Origin: Bacteroidota bacterium
Lineage (GTDB): Bacteria; Bacteroidota; Bacteroidia; Chitinophagales; Chitinophagaceae
Reading direction: 5' to 3'
Assembly: GCA_029573235.1 (NCBI GenBank)
Contig: JAKQGX010000011.1
Coordinates: 1-52,828, forward strand
DNA: 52,828 nt
Positions 43,474-52,077 of this stretch are shown here, piece after piece. Each line of letters begins with the position of its first letter. Within the stretch, counting starts at the first letter, position 1. Under the pieces are notes generated by a model that ran no database searches, was not told the origin of the DNA, and saw only the letters and a program-made list of their open reading frames with translations. The position numbers and the translations under genes were made by a program.

Positions 43474-44469
43474 ATGAAGCTATATATCCACAGTGTCGGA
43501 ATCATTAGTGCAGCGGGTAATAACAATGCCGATGATTTTTTAGCAACAATACCTGCTCAAGAAGTAGGAGCGATCTGGCTTTGCCGCGAACCTGATTATT
43601 CGCATTACATTCCCACAATGCAATTAAGACGCATGAGCAAAGCGGTGCGCATGGGTATTGGTGCTTCAAAAATTGCCTTACAAAAGGCTGGAATTGAAAA
43701 ACCGGATGCCTTTTCGGTGGGCACTGCCTATGGTTGTTTGCAAGATACCGAAGTGTTTCTATCAAAGATGGTGAACCAGCACGAGCAGATGCTTACTCCA
43801 ACCGCCTTTATTCAATCTACACACAATACCGTAGCCGGGCAAATAGCCTTACTACATGGTTGTAACGGACATAACCTCACCTTTGTGCATCGCGGACATT
43901 CTTTTGAACAAGCCATGATTAATACAGCATTGTATCTTGGCGAGCATCCTCAACACACCGTATTGGTGGGCGGTATCGATGAACTGACTGCTACGGCAGA
44001 TGCAGTTTTGCAATCTTTCGGAAAGAAGCATAACGCGGAAGGTTCTAGCTTCTTCACGGTGAGCAATCAACCCTCGCCGGTTTGCGTAAATGATATTACT
44101 ACCCTTACTACAAAAGATACTGCTTCTGTTGCGGAAGCCATAGCAGCAATGCTCCAACGAAACCAATGGACGATGGATGACATTGATGCAGTATTGGTGG
44201 GTGTTACAGGGGATGCAACGGTTGATGAAGCTTATGAATTATTGTCACAACTAATCTTTCAACAAACCCCGCAACTGTCGTTCAAAAATCTTTGTGGTGA
44301 TTATCCTACGGCTACGGCTTTTGCCTTAGGGCTGTTATTGGAATGCCGGTACAAAGGCTTCCCCGGCGAGTGTATCATCAACCAAGCACCCAAGACTATT
44401 GGCAAAACAATGATGGTATCAAACTACGACGATTTTTGGAGCATTTGGTTGGTGCAATGTGAAGGGTAA
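43474..44469 (+). CDS. Catalytically inactive ketosynthase homologue (chain-length-factor-like)
   Basis: A 331-residue thiolase-fold KS relative. The N-terminus LYIHSVGIISAAGNNNADDF and FIQSTHNTVAGQIALLHG follow KS order. At the Cys position it reads TFVHRGHSFEQ, and the alignment by eye puts Gly at residue 141. The His regions are also replaced (LVGVTGDATVDEAY for the HGTGT loop; CGDYPTATAFALG for the GHTLG loop). It cannot catalyse condensation, but this is what a chain-length factor looks like: it would dimerise with the upstream active KS. The start at 43474 begins the conserved fold; 43444 would add ten residues. Confidence 0.82.
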   Translation: MKLYIHSVGIISAAGNNNADDFLATIPAQEVGAIWLCREPDYSHYIPTMQLRRMSKAVRMGIGASKIALQKAGIEKPDAFSVGTAYGCLQDTEVFLSKMVNQHEQMLTPTAFIQSTHNTVAGQIALLHGCNGHNLTFVHRGHSFEQAMINTALYLGEHPQHTVLVGGIDELTATADAVLQSFGKKHNAEGSSFFTVSNQPSPVCVNDITTLTTKDTASVAEAIAAMLQRNQWTMDDIDAVLVGVTGDATVDEAYELLSQLIFQQTPQLSFKNLCGDYPTATAFALGLLLECRYKGFPGECIINQAPKTIGKTMMVSNYDDFWSIWLVQCEG

Positions 44470-44615
44470 TAACATGCCTATTGAAAACATCGAAACCGCT
44501 TTGTTGGCAGGATATCTGTTTCTAACTATATGAAAGGCTTCCTTCTTATTTGTCAGAAAGATTTCAATCCTTGATGAATTATTTCGATCATTGCAGTAGT
44601 TTATTCTATTGAAAA

Positions 44616-45632
44616 ATGCCATCATCTCCCCTGCCATCGGTTCATAACAACCCATCAACACTACAGGCATGGCTTGCATTAATCCGTTGGAAGAACTTAC
44701 TCATTATATTAATCACCCAATTGGTCGTATGGGCTTGTGTAATTGTACCGGTGAGCAAACTCTGGAAAGGCGTGCCCGCATTGCTGTTGACACCACTGCA
44801 CTTTTCCATGTTAGCTACCTCAACAGTGCTCATAGCGGCTGCGGGTTACATCATCAACGACTACTTTGATATCCGCATCGACCTCATCAACAAGCCGGAT
44901 AAAATGGTGTTGGAAACCCACATTCCGAGACGCATGGCCATCATCATGCACAGTGTTTTCAATGTGATAGCCTTGTTGTTGGCAGGTTATGTGGCGCATC
45001 AGCGTTCCGCTTACGAGTGGTTGCTGTTACAATTTTTTTGTACCGTGTTGTTATGGTTTTACTCTACCCAATTCAAACGAAAGTTTATGATTGGTAATGT
45101 AGTAGTAGCCTTGCTCACAGCACTCACCATTGCCACATTAGTAGCGTACGAGCCCGCCTTGCATCTATTTATCAAGAAACCCATTTTCGAAAAAGAAAGC
45201 TCCGGATTACTACATCTCAATCCGCTTGCCTTGTTAAGCATGTATGCCTTCTTTGCCTTCCTGCTGACGTGGATGCGTGAAATAGTAAAGGACATGGAAG
45301 ATATAAAAGGTGATGCAAAAGAAGGATGCGAAACCATGCCCATACGATGGGGGCTGAAGAAGACCGCCGGATTTACACAAGCTTTGGGCATCGTTGCACT
45401 ATTGCCTTTGTTGCTTTCTTCGATAGCCTTGCTGCAAACCGCTCACTATTTACTCGGAGGCTATGTGACGGTTACATTGATTGTACCACTTGTTTATTGG
45501 CTTTTTTCGTTGCAAAAGAAAGCCACTACCGAGCATTACGCACGTTGCAGCAAACAATTAAAATGGATGATGGTAGCCGGCATTGGCACCTTAATTATTA
45601 ACCTCATTGCAGAATGGATTCAATTATTTTAG
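44616..45632 (+). CDS. UbiA-family prenyltransferase (digeranylgeranylglyceryl-phosphate synthase-like)
   Basis: A 338-residue integral membrane protein with about eight or nine segments. Prenyl-diphosphate/magnesium sites are the NDYFDIRIDLINKPDK motif (residues about 88-103) and DMEDIKGDAKEGCETMPI (about 227-244). The set of motifs is closest to the geranylgeranylglycerol-phosphate geranylgeranyltransferase branch, known from archaeal lipid synthesis and also found in Bacteroidota; menaquinone or another prenylation cannot be ruled out. It overlaps maf by 19 bases, so the two are coupled. It lies 146 bases after the KS group and probably does not belong to it. Confidence 0.88.
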   Translation: MPSSPLPSVHNNPSTLQAWLALIRWKNLLIILITQLVVWACVIVPVSKLWKGVPALLLTPLHFSMLATSTVLIAAAGYIINDYFDIRIDLINKPDKMVLETHIPRRMAIIMHSVFNVIALLLAGYVAHQRSAYEWLLLQFFCTVLLWFYSTQFKRKFMIGNVVVALLTALTIATLVAYEPALHLFIKKPIFEKESSGLLHLNPLALLSMYAFFAFLLTWMREIVKDMEDIKGDAKEGCETMPIRWGLKKTAGFTQALGIVALLPLLLSSIALLQTAHYLLGGYVTVTLIVPLVYWLFSLQKKATTEHYARCSKQLKWMMVAGIGTLIINLIAEWIQLF

Positions 45633-46180
45633 CTTCCCAATCGCCACGGCGCAAACAACTTTTAGAAGCTGCAGAGATACGCTTTACCATAGATGTAGCC
45701 GATGTGGATGAAACCGAACCGCCACATATAAACGTAGAAAAAGTACCGGAATATCTGGCTGAAAAAAAAGCAGCAGTCGTAGCGCAAAGAAATACATCAG
45801 CAATCGTTATAGCCGCAGATACAGTAGTCATCTTAGATAACGAAATACTCGGCAAACCGCGCGACGAAGCGGATGCGATGCACATCTTAAAAAAACTTTC
45901 CGGAAGAAAACATATCGTCGTAACCGGAGTTTGTTTACAATCACCCCAAGGCAAACATTCTTTCTCGGTGACTACGGCAGTATATTTTAGAGAACTGACA
46001 ACCTCGCAGATACAGCATTATGTAACCCATTACCAACCGATGGACAAAGCCGGTGCCTATGCCATACAAGAATGGATAGGCATGGTAGGAATTGAAAAAA
46101 TTGAAGGTGATTATTACAACGTGATGGGATTGCCGATTGGAGAGGTATTAAAAGTACTTCGCTCCATGACAGTAGCGTGA
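45614..46180 (+). CDS. maf: Maf-family nucleotide pyrophosphatase
   Basis: A 188-residue Maf/YhdE-type pyrophosphatase that hydrolyses non-canonical or modified (deoxy)nucleoside triphosphates such as dTTP/UTP. The N-terminal signature is ILASQSPRRKQLLE (residues about 5-18). Further conserved parts are IVIAADTVVILDNEILGKPRD and the C-terminal KAGAYAIQEWIGMVGIEKIEGDYYNVMGLP. The length is normal. It starts inside the 3' end of the UbiA gene (19-base overlap). Confidence 0.94.
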   Translation: MDSIILASQSPRRKQLLEAAEIRFTIDVADVDETEPPHINVEKVPEYLAEKKAAVVAQRNTSAIVIAADTVVILDNEILGKPRDEADAMHILKKLSGRKHIVVTGVCLQSPQGKHSFSVTTAVYFRELTTSQIQHYVTHYQPMDKAGAYAIQEWIGMVGIEKIEGDYYNVMGLPIGEVLKVLRSMTVA

Positions 46181-46344
46181 CAATAAAAAAGAAACATACC
46201 ATAGCTTTGCATCCCGTTAAGCATCAGGGTTAGATATCCTTCATTTCGATAGCTGTTGTAGCAACAATGCGGTATTATCTAAATATAGGATTCGGCAATG
46301 GGCTTACTTTCGTAGCAAGAAAACATCCAACTATAACAATAGCC

Positions 46345-47421
46345 ATGAAAAAAACAGTATTCGGTGTGTGCGCATTTATGTATGCCTTCACGTCCATAGC
46401 ACAACAGGCAGCCAATAGCGACAAGTTAACGTACTCCGATGAAAAGCATTTTAAGAACATTCGTCAGTTGACATTTGGTGGTGACAATGCAGAAGCATAT
46501 TTCGGTTTTGATAATGACCATATCATCTTTCAACGAACCAGCCCAAAAGATGGCGTTGCCTGCGACCAAATTTTTTATGGCAAACTGCCCAAAAAGGCAA
46601 AAGATAAGTTCCACTATAAAATGGTGAGCACCGGCACCGGACGTACTACCTGCGCCTATCTTATGCCGGATATGAAGCATGTGCTTTATTCTTCTACGCA
46701 TCTTGGTTCAACAGATTGCCCACCGGTACCGGATAAGAAAGCACTAAAGAAATATGTATGGCCCATCTATGACAGCTATGATATTTTTGTGGCAGACCTC
46801 AATGGTAAAATCGTAAAGCAATTGACACACGAGCCCGGCTACGATGCAGAGCCGATCGTTTCTCCCAAAGGCGATAAAATTATATTTACTTCTACCCGCA
46901 ATGGCGATTTGGACCTTTACCTGATGGATATTGATGGAAAGAATGTCAAACAAATCACCCATGAGTTGGGCTATGATGGCGGAGCTTGGTTTTCGCCCGA
47001 TGGTAGCAAAATAGTATGGCGTGCATCTCGCCCTAAAACGGATGAAGAAATAAAAGAGTATAAAGACCTTTTAGCACAAGGGATGGTAGCCCCTACCAAC
47101 ATGGAAGTTTTTGTTGCCAATGCGGATGGTTCGGATGCCAGACAAATTACCCATTTAGGACAAGCCAACTGGGCGCCTAACTTCATGCCGGATGGCAAGC
47201 GCATCATTTTTAGTTCAAATCATGAGTATAAAAAAGGATTTCCTTTCAATATTTATGTTATCAATTTGGATGGTACCGGTTTAAAGAAAATTTCTCATGA
47301 TGGTGGTTTTGATGCCTTCCCCATGTTTTCTCCCAACGGAAAGAAAATTATTTTCAGCTCCAACCGTAATAATGGCGGTACACACGATACCAATGTATTT
47401 ATTGCGGATTGGGTAGAATAA
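46345..47421 (+). CDS. Secreted TolB-like beta-propeller protein (PD40 repeats)
   Basis: A 358-residue exported protein. A signal peptide (KKTVFGVCAFMYAFTSIAQ) is followed by WD40-like PD40 repeats: RQLTFGGDNAEAYFGFDNDHIIFQR, EPIVSPKGDKIIFTSTRNGDLDLYLMD, GAWFSPDGSKIVWRASR, APNFMPDGKRIIFSSNHEY and FPMFSPNGKKIIFSSNRNN. They predict a six-blade propeller in the periplasm. This is like TolB or the non-catalytic part of S9 peptidases; no peptidase domain is attached. The ATG at 46345 opens the signal peptide. Function unknown. Confidence 0.9.
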   Translation: MKKTVFGVCAFMYAFTSIAQQAANSDKLTYSDEKHFKNIRQLTFGGDNAEAYFGFDNDHIIFQRTSPKDGVACDQIFYGKLPKKAKDKFHYKMVSTGTGRTTCAYLMPDMKHVLYSSTHLGSTDCPPVPDKKALKKYVWPIYDSYDIFVADLNGKIVKQLTHEPGYDAEPIVSPKGDKIIFTSTRNGDLDLYLMDIDGKNVKQITHELGYDGGAWFSPDGSKIVWRASRPKTDEEIKEYKDLLAQGMVAPTNMEVFVANADGSDARQITHLGQANWAPNFMPDGKRIIFSSNHEYKKGFPFNIYVINLDGTGLKKISHDGGFDAFPMFSPNGKKIIFSSNRNNGGTHDTNVFIADWVE

Positions 47422-47458
47422 GTTGCTACAATCAATTCTTAGTAGTTCCTTTTCTATA

Positions 47459-47497
47459 AAACATAGCGGCTGTCCCGATGGGGCAGCCGCTATGTTT
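47459..47497 (+). terminator. Intrinsic terminator after the TolB-like gene
   Basis: A perfect 14-bp stem: AAACATAGCGGCTG at 47459-47472 and CAGCCGCTATGTTT at 47484-47497. It is followed by T-rich sequence and may work in both directions. Confidence 0.8.
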
Positions 47498-47545
47498 TAT
47501 GTTGATGTGAGTATGTTCTCAAGTTGCGAATAGGTGCAAAAGAAA

Positions 47546-47574
47546 AGAGATGCTATGATAAACATAGCATCTCT
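47546..47574 (-). terminator. Intrinsic terminator after etfA
   Basis: A perfect 12-bp stem with a 5-base loop, AGAGATGCTATG at 47546-47557 and CATAGCATCTCT at 47563-47574. The A-rich left flank gives U's on the minus strand, so this one ends the etf transcript. Confidence 0.8.
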
Positions 47575-47610
47575 CTAAAAAGTATTATGAGAAAAAATTG
47601 GGAATTGCCT

Positions 47611-48594
47611 TTATCCAGCTTGTTCGGCTTTAAATTTCTTTACCGCTTCCGTTAGTTTGGGTACAATTTCCAACGCATCTCCAATAACGCCATAGTCTGC
47701 CGCTTTAAAGAAAGGCGCTTCAGGATCTTTATTGATAACCACAATGGTCTTGGAGCTGTTCACACCGGCTAAGTGTTGAATAGCGCCGGAGATACCCACA
47801 GCTATGTATAAATTAGGACGAATGGTACCACCGGTTTGTCCTACGTGCTCGTGGTGCGGGCGCCAATGGCTATCAGCTACCGGGCGAGAACAAGCAAGCG
47901 CAGCACCGAGTGATTGAGCTAGGTTTTCCAGTACACCCCAGTTTTCAGGACCTTTCATACCACGACCACCGGATACTACCAACTCTGCTTCAGGCAAGGG
48001 TATTGAGTCTCCGGATACGGCTTTTACTTCTTTTACTTGTACACCAAAGTCTTTGTCGTCAAAGGCTACCTCTAGTTTTTCCACAGCAGCAGTTCCTTCG
48101 CCTTTTTTCACAGGAAAGCTATTTGGCATTAGGGTTACTACCTTCTTGTCGCTTGTTATGTTGATATGCGAGAAAGCCTTACCGGAGAATACAGATTTTT
48201 TAATCACGAAACCTTTGCTAAGGTCGGGTTGTGAAATAGCGCCGGCTACCAAACCTGCTTTCAATCGGGCAGCAAGGCGTGGTGCTACAGCTTTTCCGGT
48301 TACATCGTGTAGGGTGATAACAATAGCGGCACCAGCTTTTTCAACGGCTGTTGCAATAGCTTTTGTATAAGCTCTGCTGTTCAGGTTATCCAAGCGGCTA
48401 TCCGCTACATGCCACACTTTTTGTGCACCGTAAGCACCCAATTGTTGCATCGCACTTTCATCGGCACTGCCCAATACCAAGGCGGTAGCGCTGGTGCCCA
48501 TGCTCTGAGCCAGTGTGGCTGCATATTGCACAGCTTCGAATGTTTTTTTCTTAAACGTATTTTGAGAATGTTCTGCTAATACTATGATAGACAT
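47611..48594 (-). CDS. etfA: Electron transfer flavoprotein alpha subunit
   Basis: A 327-residue ETF alpha (FixB) subunit. The C-terminal FAD domain carries the signature from SRPVADSHW through HEHVGQTGGTIRPNLYIAVGISGAIQHLAG, and IVVINKDPEAPFFKAADYGVIGD follows. With EtfB it forms a heterodimer that takes electrons from acyl-CoA and other dehydrogenases and passes them to the quinone pool through ETF dehydrogenase. It is 25 bases downstream of etfB. No dehydrogenase gene is next to it. Confidence 0.96.
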   Translation of the reverse strand: MSIIVLAEHSQNTFKKKTFEAVQYAATLAQSMGTSATALVLGSADESAMQQLGAYGAQKVWHVADSRLDNLNSRAYTKAIATAVEKAGAAIVITLHDVTGKAVAPRLAARLKAGLVAGAISQPDLSKGFVIKKSVFSGKAFSHINITSDKKVVTLMPNSFPVKKGEGTAAVEKLEVAFDDKDFGVQVKEVKAVSGDSIPLPEAELVVSGGRGMKGPENWGVLENLAQSLGAALACSRPVADSHWRPHHEHVGQTGGTIRPNLYIAVGISGAIQHLAGVNSSKTIVVINKDPEAPFFKAADYGVIGDALEIVPKLTEAVKKFKAEQAG

Positions 48595-48619
48595 TGTATG
48601 AATATTTTGTAGTGAAAAA

Positions 48620-49363
48620 TTAGATTACTTTGGCTTCGTTGTGAAGAGCACTCACCAACTCATTTAAGTTATCGATGGTAAACATCTTCACCCCAGTTTT
48701 TGCTGGTGGCATTTCAAAACTGTCAATAGCAGTGAGGGGTTGAATAGCGGCAGGAGCTACTATTTTCAACGGTTTGGTACGAGCAGCCATGATGCCGCGC
48801 ATGTTGGGGATGCGAGCTTCTGCCATACCTTTTTGGCAAGAAACCACTAAAGGTAAAGTAGCACTGTCCACTTCTTCGCCACCTTCTATCTCACGATGGA
48901 TGGTAGCCACACCTCCGGCAATATCTAATTTGCTGGCAAAGCCCACGTAGTTCATATCCAACATTTCTGCTAGCATTGCACCCACCACTCCATTGTTGTA
49001 ATCGATAGTTTCTTTACCACAAAGTACGAGGTCGTATCCTTCGTTTTGGGCATAGGCGGCTATTTCAGCGGCTATCACGTAGGGGTCGTTGCTATCGGTA
49101 TCGATACGGATAGCTTCATCGCCTCCAATGGCTAATGCCTTGCGGATAACGGGTTCGGTATCTGCCTTTCCTACGGTGATGAGGTGTACGGCTGCAGCTT
49201 GACCGCCTTCTTTTAACTCCAATGCACGAACCAGTGAGTACCACTCGTCGTAGGGGTTAATAATCATCGTAACACCGGCTGTGCTAAAGCTCGTATTATT
49301 ATCGGAGAAAGCAATTTTTGATGTTGTGTCAGGTACCTGACTGATACAAACTAATATTTTCAT
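48620..49363 (-). CDS. etfB: Electron transfer flavoprotein beta subunit
   Basis: A 247-residue ETF beta subunit of normal length. CISQVPDTTSKIAFSDNN at the N-terminus, VLCGKETIDYNNGVVGAMLAEML (AMP-binding region) and the VSCQKGMAEARIPNMRGIMAARTK segment (the beta-subunit recognition-type region) identify it. It precedes etfA in one operon, and an exact -7 box with a spaced TTG lies upstream. Confidence 0.96.
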   Translation of the reverse strand: MKILVCISQVPDTTSKIAFSDNNTSFSTAGVTMIINPYDEWYSLVRALELKEGGQAAAVHLITVGKADTEPVIRKALAIGGDEAIRIDTDSNDPYVIAAEIAAYAQNEGYDLVLCGKETIDYNNGVVGAMLAEMLDMNYVGFASKLDIAGGVATIHREIEGGEEVDSATLPLVVSCQKGMAEARIPNMRGIMAARTKPLKIVAPAAIQPLTAIDSFEMPPAKTGVKMFTIDNLNELVSALHNEAKVI

Positions 49364-49391
49364 TACAGATAATATTTTTTAAAAAGTTGGG

Positions 49392-49422
49392 CAAAATTAA
49401 GGGAATTTGTCCGGCTTGCCAA
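49392..49422 (-). promoter_or_regulatory. Promoter of etfBA (TTG-N20-TAATTTTG)
   Basis: On the minus strand, TTG (49420-49422) is followed after 20 bases by TAATTTTG (49392-49399), an exact TAnnTTTG match. It lies about 30 bases before the etfB start and is the only -7 box in the window for which I find a well-spaced -33 element. Confidence 0.55.
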
Positions 49423-49473
49423 TGAGCCTAGCCGATATACTGTTTTTCGAAAATTATTTTTCGGATTTAGGTG

Positions 49474-49920
49474 TTATCTTTTTTTAGAGAAGAAATCTTT
49501 CATCAGTTGGATGCATTCTTCTGCCAATATACCTTCTATAATTTTTGTTTTGGGATGAAACGGATGTTGGGTTCCGGTTGTTTTTTTATATCCGTTTTTG
49601 ACATCGGTGCCGCCAAATACAACCTGTCCTACTTTGCTCCAATAGAGCGCACCACAGCACATGAGGCAGGGCTCTATAGTAACGTATAGGGTAGCGTCCA
49701 TGAGGTATTTACTGCCCAGTTGGTTGAAGGCCGCTGTGAGGGCTATCATCTCGGCATGAGCGGTAGGGTCTTTGAGTAGCTCTACTTGGTTGTAACCACG
49801 TGCTATGATCTTTTGATCCCAAACGACAACGGCGCCAATGGGTACTTCATCGGCATCAAAGGCGATGCGTGCTTGACGCAGGGCTTGTTGCATATAATAC
49901 TCGTGGCTGTGTGTTTCCAT
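49474..49920 (-). CDS. tadA: TadA-like nucleoside deaminase
   Basis: A 148-residue zinc deaminase of the cytidine/deoxycytidylate deaminase fold. The zinc and catalytic motifs are HAE at residues 55-57 (DPTAHAEMIAL) and PCLMC at residues 84-88 (TIEPCLMCCGALYWSKVGQVVFGG). This matches TadA, which converts the wobble adenosine of tRNA-Arg(ACG) to inosine; a guanine deaminase is less likely, since TLYVTIEPC and the tail follow TadA. It is monocistronic. Confidence 0.88.
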   Translation of the reverse strand: METHSHEYYMQQALRQARIAFDADEVPIGAVVVWDQKIIARGYNQVELLKDPTAHAEMIALTAAFNQLGSKYLMDATLYVTIEPCLMCCGALYWSKVGQVVFGGTDVKNGYKKTTGTQHPFHPKTKIIEGILAEECIQLMKDFFSKKR

Positions 49921-50039
49921 GTGGGTGGTAGAAGGTTGTTTTAAAAAAATGCTGCATCGAGAAATGTAGAGGAACGGAGCGTCGCAACGGATGTGGCTCG
50001 GAGCGTTGTGGCTGACCCCAAAAAAAATAACACATGCTA

Positions 50040-51347
50040 CTATTCTACTCTTCGGATATCAGCGCCAAGAGCGTTGAGGCGCTCGTCGATGCGTTCGTAA
50101 CCGCGGTCTATTTGGTCAATGTTTTGAATGGTGCTTTTGCCTTGTGCGCAGAGGGCTGCAATGAGGAGGGCAACGCCGGCGCGTATATCTGGCGAAACCA
50201 TAGTGATGCCTCGCAGTTTTATTTGTCGGTCTAAACCGATGACTACCGCGCGGTGTGGGTCGCAGAGTACTATCTGTGCGCCCATCTCGATGAGTTTATC
50301 AACGAAGAATAAACGGCTTTCAAACATTTTTTGATGGATGAGTACAGTGCCTTTGGCTTGTGTGGCTGTCACCAATACGATGCTTAGTAAATCAGGGGTG
50401 AAGCCTGGCCATGGATGGTCGTAAATGGTGAGGATGGAGCCGTCTATAAATTTATGAATACGGTACGAATCTTGTGCCGGTACGTGAATGTCATTGCCGT
50501 TGATATGAAGGGTAATACCGAGTTTTTGAAAGACCTCGGGGATGATGCCGAGATGCGCTACATCGGCATCTTTGATGGTGATATCACTTTGTGTTGCGGC
50601 AGCCATTCCTATGAAGGAGCCGACTTCAATCATATCTGCCAAAAGGCGGTGCTGGCAGCCGTGAAGAGAGGTAACGCCCTGTATGGTGAGGAGGTTGGAG
50701 CCGATGCCGGAGATATGGGCTCCCATAGCATTGAGCATACGGCAGAGCTGCTGTACGTAGGGCTCACAGGCGGCATTGTAAATGGTGGTGGTGCCGGCGG
50801 TGAGCACTGCAGCCATCACTATATTAGCCGTGCCCGTTACAGAGGGTTCTTCGAGGGTGATGTCATTGCCCTGCATCTGGCTTCCTTCCAACATAAATAA
50901 GCTTTCATCAGCATCGTAGTTAAACTTGGCGCCCAAACGTTCGAAGCCGAGTATATGAGTGTCCAATCTCCGGCGACCTATTTTATCACCTCCGGGCTGT
51001 GGTATGTGCGCCCTTCCAAAGCGAGCCAGCATGGGGCCGGCAATCATAACGGCGCCGCGCAGTTTTCCGGATTTTTTCTTGAAGTTTTTATCGATAAAGA
51101 AATCGGGGTTTACTTGGTTGGCTTGCAGCACAAGCGTATTGGGTGCAGGACGCAGCACGGAGACGCCCATATCGCCCATTAATTCAATGAGGGTATTGAC
51201 ATCTAATATATCCGGTACGTTGGTGTACGTAACGGGTTCTGCTGTGAGCAAGGCAGCGCATAATACTTGCAGCGCTTCATTCTTGGCTCCCTGTGGTCGG
51301 ATGGTTCCGTGTAGTGGTTTGCCACCTCTTATTTCAAATGCACTCAT
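50040..51347 (-). CDS. murA: UDP-N-acetylglucosamine 1-carboxyvinyltransferase with Asp active site
   Basis: A 435-residue MurA that transfers enolpyruvate from PEP to UDP-GlcNAc, the first committed step of peptidoglycan synthesis. The substrate lysine is Lys22 in GAKNEAL. At the position of E. coli Cys115 (GGCAIG) it reads PGGDKIGRRRLD, so Asp121 replaces the cysteine. The same change in mycobacteria and Chlamydia makes the enzyme insensitive to fosfomycin, which alkylates that Cys. The rest of the protein has the usual two-domain length. The DUF4290 gene lies 85 bases upstream. Confidence 0.97.
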   Translation of the reverse strand: MSAFEIRGGKPLHGTIRPQGAKNEALQVLCAALLTAEPVTYTNVPDILDVNTLIELMGDMGVSVLRPAPNTLVLQANQVNPDFFIDKNFKKKSGKLRGAVMIAGPMLARFGRAHIPQPGGDKIGRRRLDTHILGFERLGAKFNYDADESLFMLEGSQMQGNDITLEEPSVTGTANIVMAAVLTAGTTTIYNAACEPYVQQLCRMLNAMGAHISGIGSNLLTIQGVTSLHGCQHRLLADMIEVGSFIGMAAATQSDITIKDADVAHLGIIPEVFQKLGITLHINGNDIHVPAQDSYRIHKFIDGSILTIYDHPWPGFTPDLLSIVLVTATQAKGTVLIHQKMFESRLFFVDKLIEMGAQIVLCDPHRAVVIGLDRQIKLRGITMVSPDIRAGVALLIAALCAQGKSTIQNIDQIDRGYERIDERLNALGADIRRVE

Positions 51348-51432
51348 GTATCAAAGTAAGTATGAAAAACTAATAATTGCAATCCGGAATGGAGAATCTT
51401 ATCGTTCGGTTTGGGTTATCGGGAGTGGCTTT

Positions 51433-52077
51433 TTATTTCGATTTGTTTTTATATTTTTTGTTTTTGCCATAGCCACCGCCACCGTTGTTGTTGAAGTTTC
51501 TATTCCGGTTGTTTTTGCCGTGCTTATGGTTTCGGTTGTCGAAATGTACTTTGTAGCCGCCACTTTCATATTTAAGGATGCCGTTACTTAACGCTGCCAA
51601 TTCGTTTTTAATCATATCGTCGTGCACGGGTTCTTTGTGCCAATTGGTATAAGCGAGTTTCATGTAGTAGCCGATGATTTGCGTAAAGCCTTGTCTTTTT
51701 TCCGGGTCAGGTTCGGCAATCGCTTTTTCGATGAGTTGTGTCAGGTTTTTACCTACATGTCGGTTGCGTTGGTTCGCCCTGGGGTAGGGCAGCACCTCCG
51801 GTTTTTTTAATACTTCTTCTCGTAAAGGAGGCGGGTAAGGTCCTTCTACTTCAAGCTTGAAATCGGTCATTTGATAAAGATGATCCCACAATTTGTGTTT
51901 ATAATCTTCGATGGTTTTTAGATGAGGTGTAAGGGTGGACATCAGCTCTACGATGGCTGTGGCGTTCCTGAGCCGCTTGTCTTTATCTTCAATCGTCATC
52001 AGGTACTCTACCATTCGTTGTACGTTTCTACCGTATTCCGGCATCAACAATTTGCTGCGTGAAGTATTATATTTCAT
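51433..52077 (-). CDS. DUF4290 domain protein
   Basis: A 214-residue protein of the DUF4290 family. Residues 1-180 are helical (MPEYGRNVQRMVEYLMTIEDKDKRLRNATAIVELM region and HLKTIEDYKHKLWDHLYQMTDF). The C-terminal 35 residues are very basic and low in complexity, with repeated N, K, R and G (HGKNNRNRNFNNNGGGGYGKNKK), which could bind nucleic acid or be disordered. It has no signal peptide. The family is confined to Bacteroidota as far as I know and often lies just upstream of murA, as here; the function is unknown. Confidence 0.9.
   Translation of the reverse strand: MKYNTSRSKLLMPEYGRNVQRMVEYLMTIEDKDKRLRNATAIVELMSTLTPHLKTIEDYKHKLWDHLYQMTDFKLEVEGPYPPPLREEVLKKPEVLPYPRANQRNRHVGKNLTQLIEKAIAEPDPEKRQGFTQIIGYYMKLAYTNWHKEPVHDDMIKNELAALSNGILKYESGGYKVHFDNRNHKHGKNNRNRNFNNNGGGGYGKNKKYKNKSK

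Noticed and set aside
49974-50020. A repeated CGGAGCGT in the spacer between the TadA-like gene and murA
   Set aside because: Only two 8-base copies; no hairpin with a T-run on the murA strand, so no terminator or operator can be claimed.
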